Positions 1 to 8,882 of a stretch of DNA of 53,734 nt are shown here, in pieces. Source of the DNA: Candidatus Odyssella sp. (GTDB lineage: Bacteria; Pseudomonadota; Alphaproteobacteria; Paracaedibacterales; CAITNM01); contig DYTB01000007.1 in the NCBI GenBank assembly GCA_020726185.1, forward strand, positions 1-53,734. The letters are read 5' to 3'. The notes beneath the pieces are model-generated. The model saw only the letters and a program-made list of their open reading frames with translations, was not told the origin of the DNA and did not search any database. Position 1 is the stretch's first letter; the number at the start of each line of letters is the position of its first letter. A program made the position numbers and the translations under genes.

Positions 1-19
1 GAATTTGTTGTTTATCCAT
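1..19 (-). CDS. nuoF: NADH-quinone oxidoreductase subunit F, first codons only (partial)
   Basis: An ATG on the minus strand at 19-17 begins a frame that leaves the window after six codons. It lies 8 nt past the nuoE stop and has an AGAAAG purine stretch in front. The identity is inferred from position, because nuoF normally follows nuoE in complex I operons. No diagnostic residues are visible. Confidence 0.45.
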
Positions 20-27
20 AATTCTTT

Positions 28-570
28 CTAATATTCATCTTGTTCACATTGACGTCCTGTTTGCGAACTAGTTTTTGGTTCCTTTCCAGCCTTCAAATCT
101 TTCAGAATATGTTTTACAGAAGCAGGTGATAAATCTTCATAGGTGTTATCGTTAATTTGAATCATTGGAGCATTCACACACGCTCCTAGGCATTCTACTT
201 CCGACAGCGTAAACATACCGTCTGCTGTGGTTTGCCCCTTTGAAATTTTCAATTCGTCTTGGCACGTTTTTAGAATTTCTTCTGCGCCGCAAAGCATGCA
301 TGGGGTAGTTCCGCACACTTGAACATGGTATTTTCCCACTGGCTTTAAATTGTACATGCTGTAAAAACTTGCGACTTCATACACACGAATTTCTGGCATG
401 CCTAAAAACGCTGCAACTGCTTCAATAGCTTGTGGGCTTAGCCAATTTTCATTCTGACGTTGGGCTAAATCAAGTAAAGGAAGCACAGCGCTGGCTTGCT
501 TTTCTTTTGGATATTTTTTTAAAATATCTTCAATTTTTGAAAGATTTTCTTTTGAGAATGTAAATGCCAT
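28..570 (-). CDS. nuoE: NADH-quinone oxidoreductase subunit E (24 kDa, 2Fe-2S)
   Basis: NuoE is the thioredoxin-fold 2Fe-2S subunit of the peripheral arm of complex I and sits next to the NADH-oxidising NuoF. The 180-residue product has the family length. The cluster ligands are visible as VCGTTPCMLCGA in the middle and ECLGACVNAPM about 40 residues later. The N-terminal helical part contains the typical YEVASFYSMYNLKP stretch. Its ATG overlaps the nuoD stop codon by one base, so the two are probably translationally coupled. The gene belongs to a nuoC-D-E-F operon on the minus strand. No nuoA or nuoB is present upstream, so the complex I genes are split in this genome. Confidence 0.95.
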   Translation of the reverse strand: MAFTFSKENLSKIEDILKKYPKEKQASAVLPLLDLAQRQNENWLSPQAIEAVAAFLGMPEIRVYEVASFYSMYNLKPVGKYHVQVCGTTPCMLCGAEEILKTCQDELKISKGQTTADGMFTLSEVECLGACVNAPMIQINDNTYEDLSPASVKHILKDLKAGKEPKTSSQTGRQCEQDEY

Positions 571-1736
571 TAACGATCAATCTCCCCAAAAACAATATCC
601 ATTGAGCCTAAAATCGCTACAATATCTGATAGTAAATGCCCACGGCTCATGTAATCAAGTGCTTGTAAAAATGCAAATCCAGGGGCGCGTATCTTACATC
701 GATAAGGTTTATTTGACCCGTCAGCTATTAAATGCACCCCAAATTCTCCTTTGGGTGCTTCAACAGCTACGTATACTTCACCCGCTGGAACATGAAACCC
801 TTCGGTGAATAACTTGAAATGATGAATCAAAGCTTCCATAGATGTTTTCATTTCAGCACGCATAGGTGGCGTGAATTTTCTATTCGCATGGTGCACAGGA
901 CCTTGTGGCATTTTTTCTAAACACTGAAAAATCAACTTAACTGATTCACGCATTTCAGCAACGCGTACCAAGTAACGGTCATAGCAATCACCATGCTTAC
1001 CAATTGGGATATCAAAATTTAATTCTTCGTATATTTCATAAGGTTGAGATTTTCGCAAATCCCATGGTACACCTGAAGCTCTAAGCATTGGTCCCGATAA
1101 TCCCCAAGCTACAGCATCTTTAGCACTGATTATGCCAATATCTACGGTTCTTTGTTTGAATATGCGATTGTTTGTTACAAGATTTTCAATGTCATCAATA
1201 ACAGTTGGAAAGCGCGTGGCGAATTGGTGAATTTCATCTAACAAACTTTGCGTTAAGTCTTGATGAACACCACCTGGTCTAAAATAGTTAGCGTGCAATC
1301 TAGCCCCGCTAGCTTTTTCGTAAAACCCCATAATGACTTCACGTTCTTCAAATGCCCATAAAAACGGAGTCATTCCGCCAACATCTAGCACAAATGTGGC
1401 AATATTAAGCAAGTGATTTGCAATGCGCGTTAATTCACTAAGTAGTACTCGAATATATTGAGAGCGAATTGGTGAACTTATTCCTAGCAATTTTTCAACT
1501 GCTATAACGAACGCATGTTCTTGATTCATTGGTGAAACGTAATCTAGGCGATCAAAATACGGAATTGCTTGCAGGTATGTTTTATGTTCAATTAATTTTT
1601 CAGTGCCACGGTGTAAAAAGCCAATGTGTGGATCAGCCCGTTCGACAATTTCACCATCTAGATCAAGCACCAAACGAAGCACCCCATGGGCTGCTGGATG
1701 TTGTGGGCCAAAGTTGAGGGTGTACTTATCGTTCAT
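570..1736 (-). CDS. nuoD: NADH-quinone oxidoreductase subunit D (49 kDa)
   Basis: NuoD forms part of the ubiquinone-binding site of complex I, at the junction of the peripheral and membrane arms. The product is 388 residues when started at the ATG at 1736, giving [19 protein letters not shown], the usual N-terminus of the family. A longer reading frame upstream lies inside nuoC and is not expected to be translated. The motif [12 protein letters not shown] and the C-terminal [11 protein letters not shown] are family hallmarks. The start codon overlaps the nuoC stop as ATGA, which indicates translational coupling. The gene looks intact over its full length. Confidence 0.95.
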   Translation of the reverse strand: MNDKYTLNFGPQHPAAHGVLRLVLDLDGEIVERADPHIGFLHRGTEKLIEHKTYLQAIPYFDRLDYVSPMNQEHAFVIAVEKLLGISSPIRSQYIRVLLSELTRIANHLLNIATFVLDVGGMTPFLWAFEEREVIMGFYEKASGARLHANYFRPGGVHQDLTQSLLDEIHQFATRFPTVIDDIENLVTNNRIFKQRTVDIGIISAKDAVAWGLSGPMLRASGVPWDLRKSQPYEIYEELNFDIPIGKHGDCYDRYLVRVAEMRESVKLIFQCLEKMPQGPVHHANRKFTPPMRAEMKTSMEALIHHFKLFTEGFHVPAGEVYVAVEAPKGEFGVHLIADGSNKPYRCKIRAPGFAFLQALDYMSRGHLLSDIVAILGSMDIVFGEIDR

Positions 1737-2328
1737 CCTTGGTGAGCCTCTTTTTCTTTTTTCAAAAGATCTTCCCACTGACCTTCCCAAGGGCTTAAAA
1801 AATCAAACTTACGAAAGGGTTGCTCTAAATCTAAATTTTTGTATTCTACTTTTCCAGACTCTTGATTGAATGCTACTTCATTATAGCCAGAAAGAGGAAA
1901 ATCTTTACGCAAAGGATGCCCTGTAAAATTATAGTCACAAAGGATGCGTCTTAAATCTGGGTGATTATCAAAAGGAATGCCAAACATATCCCAAACTTCG
2001 CGTTCATACCAATTAGCATTAGGAAATACATTAATTACGGATGGTATGGACGTTGACCCATCTGTCCACAGTTTTACCATCAGCCGTTTATTTGTAGAAT
2101 GACTTAGTAAATGATAAACAAGTTGGTAACGAATTGGTTGATCTGAATAATCAATTCCTGTTATGTCAATTAATTGCAAAAATTTCATTTGTGGATGACC
2201 ACGCAGCAACATTAACACGCGAACAATGCTAGCGGGGAAAACCACTATGCTTGTAGGGTGAGTGTCTTATCAACCTTTTGTAAGTCAGGTCCCAGAGACG
2301 AAATTAATGCTTCTAAAGAATCGTTCAA
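1733..2328 (-). pseudogene. nuoC: NADH-quinone oxidoreductase subunit C, frameshifted near its N-terminus
   Basis: NuoC (30 kDa) is a peripheral-arm subunit of complex I. The frame from a GTG at 2245 to the stop at 1733 gives most of the protein, including WYEREVWDMFGIPFDNHPDL and GHPLRKDFPLSGY. The missing N-terminus lies just upstream in another frame. From a TTG at 2328 it reads LNDSLEALISSLGPDL and continues through KTLTLQA into a TAG at about 2248. Joining the frames near 2245-2252 would restore a protein of about 198 residues, the normal family size. The TTG start lies about 24 nt after a predicted transcription start. The break could be a real mutation, a sequencing error, or be tolerated by restarting at the GTG. 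Confidence 0.75.
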
Positions 2329-2358
2329 CTTAAAATGTAATTACAGCGACGTACCTAG

Positions 2359-2386
2359 AGTATATCATGGAAAACCTATGTGAAAA
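2359..2386 (-). promoter_or_regulatory. Predicted promoter of the nuoC-D-E-F operon
   Basis: On the minus strand a -10 element TATACT (2364-2359) lies 16 bp from a weak -35 element TTTTCA (2386-2381). Transcription would begin near 2352, about 24 nt before the proposed TTG start of nuoC. This agrees with nuoC being the first gene of the operon. The call rests on pattern only. Confidence 0.4.
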
Positions 2387-2480
2387 CGCTTTTATGTTAA
2401 AGCAGCTTCTTAATATTTTTGCTAAGGTGCAAACTAGTGCGTAAAGCATCTTGTTATTACCTTTAGAAGGCCAGACTTAC

Positions 2481-3464
2481 ATGAAAAACATTTTTTTGAA
2501 ACCATTAAATTTTACATTTATTTGCTTTGTTTTTGTAAGTACTTCTGCAATATTTCCTATTGAAAATGTTTTTTCAGAAATTTTAAGTCACTTTTGCCTG
2601 CAATATTTTCTAATTTCTTTGCTATTTTTGATTGTCTATTGCTTTTTAAAAAAATGGAAAGCTGTTGTAGTTGCGTTGCTATTATTTATTTCTTTCTCAT
2701 CAATTCTTATGCCCTTTTATGTATCGCCTGATGCCAAGAAAAATGAAAAATTTGAAGATATTACCTTATTACAATTCAATATTAACTATCGTCATGAAGA
2801 TGTTAACAAGGTTGTTGATTGGATTAATGATTTTCATAGTAAAAAGTATGGTGCAACAACAGAGATTCCAGACATTGTTTTAATTGAAGAAGCTACTCCG
2901 GAAATTGCTGAAAAATTAAATGCTCTTTCCGTACACTATCCGTATAAAATTTCAGAAGCGGAAGCAGGAGCATATGGCATGGTCTTGTATAGCAAAATCC
3001 CTATTGGTCATTATGAACGGAAGTATTTCAGTCGATTTGCTGGGCAATATACAATTGCGAATATGTCTACTCCTAATATGAAAATACCATTTGTTTTGGT
3101 TGAGCTTCACGCTCGTTCTCCTGGACATATTGAAAAATTGAACCCACGACGTTTCCAATTAGAAGAAATTGCAAATATTATTTCTCGTTTAAGTTGTGCG
3201 GGTAAAATTTTAGTTGGTGATTTAAATACTACCCCTTATTCACCTTATTTCAAAAAACTTGAAAAAATTTCTGGATTGAGAAGTTTTATGAGAGGGCATG
3301 GAGTCAGTGGCACTTGGCCAAATTTTCTTCCATTTTTATGTAGAATACCATTAGATCATGTGTTGGTTTCTGCGCCCATTGAAGTGCTAGAAAGAAATAT
3401 TAATCCAGACTTAGGTTCTGATCATTTTCCGGTAACTTCCAGACTTCGAATTTATGCAAAATAG
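2481..3464 (+). CDS. Membrane-anchored endonuclease/exonuclease/phosphatase-family protein
   Basis: The first 75 or so residues form two to three hydrophobic segments. A large domain of the EEP fold (DNase I, inositol phosphatase, YafD-like) follows. Visible family motifs are LLQFNINY, DIVLIEEAT, YGMVLYSK, ILVGDLNTTPYSPY and the C-terminal GSDHFPV, which carries the catalytic Asp-His pair. The ATG at 2481 is chosen over a TTG at 2451 because AGAAGG lies 10 nt before it. The domain probably faces the periplasm or cytoplasm at the inner membrane. The substrate (DNA, phospholipid or another phosphodiester) cannot be told. The gene is on the plus strand against its neighbours and may belong to an inserted accessory island. 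Confidence 0.8.
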   Translation: MKNIFLKPLNFTFICFVFVSTSAIFPIENVFSEILSHFCLQYFLISLLFLIVYCFLKKWKAVVVALLLFISFSSILMPFYVSPDAKKNEKFEDITLLQFNINYRHEDVNKVVDWINDFHSKKYGATTEIPDIVLIEEATPEIAEKLNALSVHYPYKISEAEAGAYGMVLYSKIPIGHYERKYFSRFAGQYTIANMSTPNMKIPFVLVELHARSPGHIEKLNPRRFQLEEIANIISRLSCAGKILVGDLNTTPYSPYFKKLEKISGLRSFMRGHGVSGTWPNFLPFLCRIPLDHVLVSAPIEVLERNINPDLGSDHFPVTSRLRIYAK

Positions 3465-3503
3465 CGAACAGCACCAATAGGTGCTGCGTAGCGAGAGCTT
3501 ATC

Positions 3504-3624
3504 TTATGCTGCTTTTTGCTTGCTTTGGTATTCAAACAATAGCTCTAAAATTTGCACTGCATTTAGGGCTGCACCTTTGCGTAAATTGTCAGATGCTGTC
3601 CAGAACACCAATCCATTTGGGTGT
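3504..3624 (-). pseudogene. Remnant of the 3' end of asd (121 bp, diverged duplicate)
   Basis: Positions 3504-3624 align without gaps to 4374-4494, the last 40 codons of the intact asd. There are eight differences in 121 bp. Seven are synonymous third- or first-position changes (Ala, Gly, Leu codons), and one changes the stop from TAG to TAA. Homology ends abruptly after 3624. The pattern shows that the copy diverged while it still encoded a working protein. It is therefore a leftover of a second asd allele, for example from recombination with DNA of a related strain. Confidence 0.85.
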
Positions 3625-3686
3625 AGGCAATTTGTTAATGATTATTTTCTATACTGCTGCTAGTTAACAAATCATGAGTTTATTCG

Positions 3687-4331
3687 ATGAAATTTCTTTT
3701 CTTTTTTCTAAGCGTTTTATTAAATGTAGGGCAACTTACAGCTTCGCATCTTGGGCTATCAACTGATACGTTTCATGAACCTGGTCCACATTCTATATCC
3801 CGTATATATTATTGTCGTACGATGTCTCAAGAGCATAAAACGAAACTTCAAACCGCAACGTCTTTTTCAGAGGTTCTTAGTGTCTTTCCAGATGATATAT
3901 TGCTTTTTGACTTAAAACAAAAGTGCAGCAAAATTTTTCTTGATAAAACGGATGAAGACAATAGTCCTTTGTTTGAATTAGTTAGAGGTGTCATGAGAAG
4001 AGGTTATGTTTTTCAAAAAATAGTAATGCTAAAAGATACTTATTTTGACGTGCTGAATGATTTTCATAATTTTGTGTTACTTGCTAGACATTATCCATCT
4101 CTTGATGAAGCTAGAGTAGTTTTTTCAAACATTCCATTTTATAGTTCTGGAAAGGGGTCTTATGTGTTTGCAAATGCTCTTGGTCTAGGATTTAGTGATA
4201 CCCGTGGTGTTATTTCTGCTGAAGAGGCAATAGAAGGAGAAAAAGCAAGAATACAAGAATCGTTGACTCTTTTAAAAGGGCTACGGGAGAGCCGTTTTAT
4301 CAGAGGAGTAGGTCATAAGGATTTTTGGTGA
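3687..4331 (+). CDS. Hypothetical exported protein
   Basis: This 214-residue protein begins with a typical signal peptide (MKFLFFFLSVLLNVGQLTAS, cleavage likely near residue 20). I do not recognise a family in the rest. The mature part is mixed and mildly charged, with a possible strand around DDILLFDLKQKCSKIF and a helical C-terminus rich in Glu, Lys and Arg. It sits alone between an asd remnant and the intact asd, so it may have arrived in a recombination event. A strong AT-rich hairpin covers its stop codon and probably ends its transcript. It could be a secreted host-interaction factor, but nothing in the sequence shows this directly. Confidence 0.65.
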   Translation: MKFLFFFLSVLLNVGQLTASHLGLSTDTFHEPGPHSISRIYYCRTMSQEHKTKLQTATSFSEVLSVFPDDILLFDLKQKCSKIFLDKTDEDNSPLFELVRGVMRRGYVFQKIVMLKDTYFDVLNDFHNFVLLARHYPSLDEARVVFSNIPFYSSGKGSYVFANALGLGFSDTRGVISAEEAIEGEKARIQESLTLLKGLRESRFIRGVGHKDFW

Positions 4332-4352
4332 AAGCATCAGTCAAAAATCCTT
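4317..4352 (+). terminator. Hairpin over the stop codon of the orphan secreted gene
   Basis: An 11-bp perfect stem pairs AAGGATTTTTG (4317-4327) with CAAAAATCCTT (4342-4352) across a 14-nt loop that holds the TGA stop. There is no clear T-tract after it on either strand, so termination is plausible but not certain. It lies between two converging genes and could act in both directions. Confidence 0.45.
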
Positions 4353-4373
4353 TGTATTAAAAATGTACTTACT

Positions 4374-5411
4374 CTAAGCTGCTTTTTGCTTGCTTTGGTA
4401 TTCAAACAATAGCTCTAAAATTTGCACTGCATTTAAGGCAGCGCCTTTGCGCAAATTGTCAGACGCTGTCCAGAACACCAACCCATTTGGGTGTGACGTG
4501 TCTTGACGTAAACGGCTTACAAAGACATCATCTTGGCCTGCTGCATCTAGCGGTGTTGCGTAATCCATAGGGTCATCAGCATCCATAACTTGAATTCCTG
4601 GAGCATTTTTTAAAATTTTCAACGCTTCACTAACAAAAAAGGGCTCTTCAAATTCAACATGAACAGAAGAACAATGCCCAACAAATACAGGGACGCGTAC
4701 GCAAGTTGCCGAAAGCTCAATAGTAGAGTCTAAGATTTTTTTAAGTTCAGCGCGCATTTTTGATTCTTCATCAGTATATCCAGACTCCAAGAAGATACCT
4801 ATGTGTGGTATGAGGTTATACGCAATTGGTCTGGGTAGATTTTCAGCGGGGGCTGGAGTGCCTGTGAATAATGACCTTGTTTGTTGATCAAGTTCTTTCA
4901 TGGCAGCTTTGCCTGCACCTGATACAGACTGATACGTTGATACAACAACTCTTTTTATAGCAATTTCATCATGGAGTGGCTTCAAAGCCAAGGCTATTGG
5001 CGCTATCGCACAGTTAGGGTTTGCTATAATATTTTTGTTTTTATAGTCACGAATATCTTCTGCATTTACTTCGGGAATAATTAGTGGGATTTTTGGATCA
5101 TCTCTAAAATAAGATGTGTTATCAATGACTACGCATCCTAGAGCAGCTGCTTTTGGTGCGTATTCTGCTGAAACTTTTCCGCCTGGTGAAAATAACGCAA
5201 CATCAACGGTTGAAAAATCAAAATTACTGAGTGAATCAACTGTTAAAACATCATCTTCTCCAAATGATATTTTTTTTCCAAGAGAGCTTGAAGAAGCAAT
5301 AGCTTTCACTTGTGATGTGTTGAATCCTCGTGCTGCCAAAATGTTCAGCATCATTCGTCCTACATTTCCAGTAGCGCCTACAACTGCAATTTTTAATTTT
5401 GATTTATCCAT
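4374..5411 (-). CDS. asd: Aspartate-semialdehyde dehydrogenase
   Basis: This enzyme reduces aspartyl phosphate to aspartate semialdehyde with NADPH. It feeds diaminopimelate for peptidoglycan, lysine and the threonine/methionine branch. The product is 345 residues from the ATG at 5411, which has GGGGAG about 7 nt upstream. The N-terminal NADP loop reads VVGATGNVGRMML. The catalytic cysteine is in NPNCAIAPIAL, and a conserved histidine is in FVGHCSSVHVEF. It starts 2 nt after the ftsW stop, so it is the last gene of a murD-ftsW-asd operon. A diverged copy of its last 121 bp lies 750 bp away. Confidence 0.95.
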   Translation of the reverse strand: MDKSKLKIAVVGATGNVGRMMLNILAARGFNTSQVKAIASSSSLGKKISFGEDDVLTVDSLSNFDFSTVDVALFSPGGKVSAEYAPKAAALGCVVIDNTSYFRDDPKIPLIIPEVNAEDIRDYKNKNIIANPNCAIAPIALALKPLHDEIAIKRVVVSTYQSVSGAGKAAMKELDQQTRSLFTGTPAPAENLPRPIAYNLIPHIGIFLESGYTDEESKMRAELKKILDSTIELSATCVRVPVFVGHCSSVHVEFEEPFFVSEALKILKNAPGIQVMDADDPMDYATPLDAAGQDDVFVSRLRQDTSHPNGLVFWTASDNLRKGAALNAVQILELLFEYQSKQKAA

Positions 5412-5413
5412 TT

Positions 5414-6559
5414 TTATTCTCCCCAATCATGAAAACCATGTCGTTTACGTGTAAATGCTAATAACATTCCTGCACAAATAGCTAACGCTACCATTGATGA
5501 ACCGCCATAACTAATAAACGGCATTGTGATTCCTTTTGTTGGAATTAGGTGTAGCGCAGATGCCATATTAATAAAGGCCTGCAAGCCAAACTGTACAGCA
5601 AGGCCTGTTGCTCCAAGTAATATAAATAAACTAGAACCTTGTGCAGCACGCATCATGAAACGAACGACAATCGCCATGAAAATTCCTACAATAAGAATGC
5701 ATAGCCACAAGCCAAATTCTTCACCAGCAACTGCAAATACAAAGTCTGCGTGAGCATCTGGCACATGTTTTTTGACAACTCCTTCGCCTGGACCTTTTCC
5801 AAAAAATCCACCATTAGCAAAAGCAGCTAATGATTTTGTGATTTGATAAAGATCATGCACGGGGTTTCCAGCTGATGGGTCTAAAAATTGATCAATACGT
5901 TTTGTGACGTGTGGTAAAAAGAAATATGCGCCTACGAGTCCTGCCACACCAATTCCTGCAATACCGGTCATCCAAATAATAGGCATGCCAGCAATGAACA
6001 GTTGTCCTATCCACGTTGCAATAATCACAACAGTCATGCCAAGGTCTGGTTGAAGTAAAAGCAACCCAACAATAATGCCAACTGCAACCATAGAAAGTGT
6101 AATGCCAGGAAACTTTTCATCATGCATTTTTTCAGCAATGAGCCATGCAGTTATGACGGTAAGTGCGGGTTTTACAAACTCTGAAGCTTGTATTGAATTT
6201 CCTAAAATTAAAATCCAGCGACGTGCGCCCTTAATTTCAAGTCCTGAGAAGAAGGTTAAGATAAGCAGGATGATACCTAATAAGTAAATAATTAAGCTTA
6301 GTCTTCTAACTCCTACAGGCGAGAGTAAAGACACGCCAATCATTGTTGCTAAAGCTGGAATAAGCATAATCATGTGGCGTTTTACAAAATAAAAGGTACC
6401 TAAATTTAAACGTTCCGCCACAGAAGGACTGGCAGCAAAACTTAAAAATACGCCCATAGCAATCAAGATTAATAGTAACGAAAGTGCTAAACGATCAACT
6501 GTCCACCACCAGCGACCTAAAACGCTGTTGTCTCGTCGCGAAAATGTGGTTGGTGTCAT
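5414..6559 (-). CDS. ftsW: Septal peptidoglycan polymerase FtsW (SEDS family)
   Basis: FtsW polymerises lipid II at the division septum together with a class B penicillin-binding protein. The 381-residue product has about ten hydrophobic segments. It also has the SEDS loop region GPGEGVVKKHVPDAHADFVF followed by AVAGEEFG, with the conserved aspartate and glutamate. The C-terminus NMASALHLIPTKGITMPF and ISYGGSSM matches the family signature. It overlaps the murD stop by 4 nt. In most Alphaproteobacteria murG and murC follow ftsW; here asd follows, so the dcw cluster has been rearranged. Confidence 0.93.
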   Translation of the reverse strand: MTPTTFSRRDNSVLGRWWWTVDRLALSLLLILIAMGVFLSFAASPSVAERLNLGTFYFVKRHMIMLIPALATMIGVSLLSPVGVRRLSLIIYLLGIILLILTFFSGLEIKGARRWILILGNSIQASEFVKPALTVITAWLIAEKMHDEKFPGITLSMVAVGIIVGLLLLQPDLGMTVVIIATWIGQLFIAGMPIIWMTGIAGIGVAGLVGAYFFLPHVTKRIDQFLDPSAGNPVHDLYQITKSLAAFANGGFFGKGPGEGVVKKHVPDAHADFVFAVAGEEFGLWLCILIVGIFMAIVVRFMMRAAQGSSLFILLGATGLAVQFGLQAFINMASALHLIPTKGITMPFISYGGSSMVALAICAGMLLAFTRKRHGFHDWGE

Positions 6560-7833
6560 GTATTTACTTTCTTAACAATTCTAATAAATTCTTCGCCGCG
6601 GTATTCATAATCACGAAATTGATCAAAACTAGCGCATGCAGGTGATAATAGCACAACTGCATTATTTTCAAACTTTGCTTCTTCACTTGCTTTAAAAACT
6701 GCAGATTCAAGAGACGAGCATTTTTTAAAAAGAACTGAACCATTTAATGTTTTGGCAAAATCATTTTGAGATTCACCAATTAAATACGCTTTTTTAATAT
6801 ATGGAAAATAGGGCTTAAGCAATTCAATGCCGTCTGTTTTTGCAACGCCACCAAGAATCCAAAAAATATTTTGATCCATATAAGTTTTAAGGGCTTTTTC
6901 GCAAGCATCTGCATTTGTGGCTTTGCTGTCATTAATAAATTCAACGTGTTCAATTTTTGCTACCAATTGCTGACGGTGAGCAAGCCCCGGAAATGTTTGA
7001 ATATATTCCCATATTTTCTGAGGGGTGTTTAATATTTGAAGTGCTACAGCAAATGCTAAAGCAACATTTTGCCAATTGTGTGTGCCCTTTAAAGTTTCCA
7101 ATTCATTGCAGTCAAATAGTGCTCCATTACAGTGCAGCATGCCGCTGGCATCAATCCAAATATCTGCAGGGCAATTTTTAAATTCACTTGCAATGGTCGT
7201 GTGGGGAATACGAAGTTGATTACACGTTTGTTTTGAATAATCATCATCAAGTGCAATACATGCTAATTTTGCATGACTGAATATACGCTTTTTTGTACTT
7301 ACGTAATTTTCCATAGAGCCGTGCCGATCAAGGTGATCTGGGGAAATATTTAGCCACACTGCTATGTCTAAATGTAAATCATTTGATAGTTCTAATTGAT
7401 ACGATGAAAGTTCTAGCGCATACCAACCGGTCTCATTTAAATTTTTAAGCGAAAGAGCAGGGATGCCTATATTTCCACCAACTTCAACATTTAACCCAGC
7501 TTGCTTTAAAATGTGGCCAATAAGAGCAGTTGTTGTTGATTTACCATTTGTGCCGGTAATGCCAATATATTTTGCTTTGGGATTACGTTTTTGTAACAGA
7601 TCAATATCTGTGCAGATAGAAATTCTAGCTGCTCTCGCTGCTTCACTAACAGCGTGTGACATTGGAATGCCAGGGCTTTGAACTACGCCTACAATTTCTG
7701 ACCAATTAATTTCAGGAATTATGTTTTGACCATCATCATGCACAATGATTTTATAACCGAGAGAGAGAAGGTGTTTTTCACTTTCTCTCCCGCTGCGTCC
7801 ATAGCCTAAAACGATGTATGTATTTTTAATCAC
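6556..7833 (-). CDS. murD: UDP-N-acetylmuramoylalanine--D-glutamate ligase
   Basis: MurD adds D-glutamate to UDP-MurNAc-L-Ala in the cytoplasm. The 425-residue product has the Mur ligase ATP loop GITGTNGKSTTTALIGH, the central motif NISPDHLDRHGSMENY and the C-terminal NDSKATNADA with ILGGVAK. The start is a GTG at 7833. A TAA lies in frame three codons upstream, and there is no clear Shine-Dalgarno sequence. murD begins the local operon; mraY and murF, its usual upstream neighbours, are not here. Confidence 0.93.
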   Translation of the reverse strand: MIKNTYIVLGYGRSGRESEKHLLSLGYKIIVHDDGQNIIPEINWSEIVGVVQSPGIPMSHAVSEAARAARISICTDIDLLQKRNPKAKYIGITGTNGKSTTTALIGHILKQAGLNVEVGGNIGIPALSLKNLNETGWYALELSSYQLELSNDLHLDIAVWLNISPDHLDRHGSMENYVSTKKRIFSHAKLACIALDDDYSKQTCNQLRIPHTTIASEFKNCPADIWIDASGMLHCNGALFDCNELETLKGTHNWQNVALAFAVALQILNTPQKIWEYIQTFPGLAHRQQLVAKIEHVEFINDSKATNADACEKALKTYMDQNIFWILGGVAKTDGIELLKPYFPYIKKAYLIGESQNDFAKTLNGSVLFKKCSSLESAVFKASEEAKFENNAVVLLSPACASFDQFRDYEYRGEEFIRIVKKVNT

Positions 7834-7896
7834 AATGCTTAATTAGCAATCAATTTATTGGTACAATGCCGTTAAATATTCTAACAAGCAAGATTT

Positions 7897-8856
7897 TTAT
7901 ACATTACTTGGTAAAACAATTTTAAGTTCTGCAGCAACTTTTTCATTGCCTTCACCGCGTACAACATCTGGATATTCCATAACTGTTGATGATGCAACTT
8001 CAGGATTTCTTAAAATATTAGCAACCATTTTACCAACTTGACGACCCAATGCGTATTGATCAGCGCCCAACGCCGCCAATGCTCCTTTTGGTAAGCAATC
8101 TAAGTCACTTACAAACACCGGAATATTTTGTAATTTTGCCACTGCAATAATGCTATCAAAGCTAGCTAGTGCTGTGTTGTCATTATTAATAAAGATGGCA
8201 TCAACCTTATCAAGCAATGACTGTGTTGCCGCGCCTACATCAACTGTCCTGCTAGCTGCTGCAAAAACAATTTCTAATCCCATGGCTTTGCCAGTTTTTG
8301 TCATTTCTTCATTAAGAGTGATTGAATTCACTTCGCCAGGATTATAGACAACGCCTATACGTTTCATGTTAGGTAGAATTTTTTTAAAATAATCAAACTG
8401 CTTTTGAACAGATACATAATTTGAAACGCCGGTTACAAGCTTTTCAGCCTGCTTATCTGATTTCACAAGCTTTGCAGTAACAGGGTTAGTTACAGAAGCA
8501 AACACTAAGGGGATATTGCTGTCAGATTGTTGAATTGCCTGCAATGCAGATTGAGAAACGGTTGTGGGAATTGTCACAATGACAGCTGCATTTTCCCCAA
8601 TAAATTTTTGAGCGATTTGTGTAGCAAGGGAAGGGTTACCCTGAGCTGATTCATAACGCCAATCAATTTTTTCTTCGTCCTTAAAGCCCTGCGATTGAAG
8701 TTCATCCAGAATTCCTTTGCGAGTCTGGTCTAGTGCTGGGTGTTCAACTACTTGAATAACCCCAACAATTGGTAATACTGGTTTATTAGATGAATTTTTC
8801 CACCAAAGTCCAGCTACTGTAAGTGCTGTAGCAAGTATGAATATATTTTTGTTCAT
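7897..8856 (-). CDS. ABC transporter substrate-binding protein (TrpX/COG2984 family), copy 1
   Basis: This is a periplasmic binding protein of the ABC_sub_bind family. An N-terminal hydrophobic segment (about residues 4-20) would export or anchor it. Family features are VVEHPALDQTRKGI, GNPSLATQIAQKFIG, IGVVYNPGEVNS and INNDNTALASFD. Some relatives bind tryptophan or other aromatic amino acids, but the ligand here cannot be told from sequence. It lies 26 nt after a paralogue with the same motif order, so the pair arose by tandem duplication. No permease or ATPase gene adjoins it, so the rest of the transporter must be elsewhere or lost. Confidence 0.85.
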   Translation of the reverse strand: MNKNIFILATALTVAGLWWKNSSNKPVLPIVGVIQVVEHPALDQTRKGILDELQSQGFKDEEKIDWRYESAQGNPSLATQIAQKFIGENAAVIVTIPTTVSQSALQAIQQSDSNIPLVFASVTNPVTAKLVKSDKQAEKLVTGVSNYVSVQKQFDYFKKILPNMKRIGVVYNPGEVNSITLNEEMTKTGKAMGLEIVFAAASRTVDVGAATQSLLDKVDAIFINNDNTALASFDSIIAVAKLQNIPVFVSDLDCLPKGALAALGADQYALGRQVGKMVANILRNPEVASSTVMEYPDVVRGEGNEKVAAELKIVLPSNV

Positions 8857-8882
8857 GATACGTATCCTAAAATTAAAAAGGT

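Noticed and set aside
3481-3663. Plus-strand frame of 60 codons downstream of the EEP gene
   Set aside because: It reads through the asd remnant on the wrong strand.
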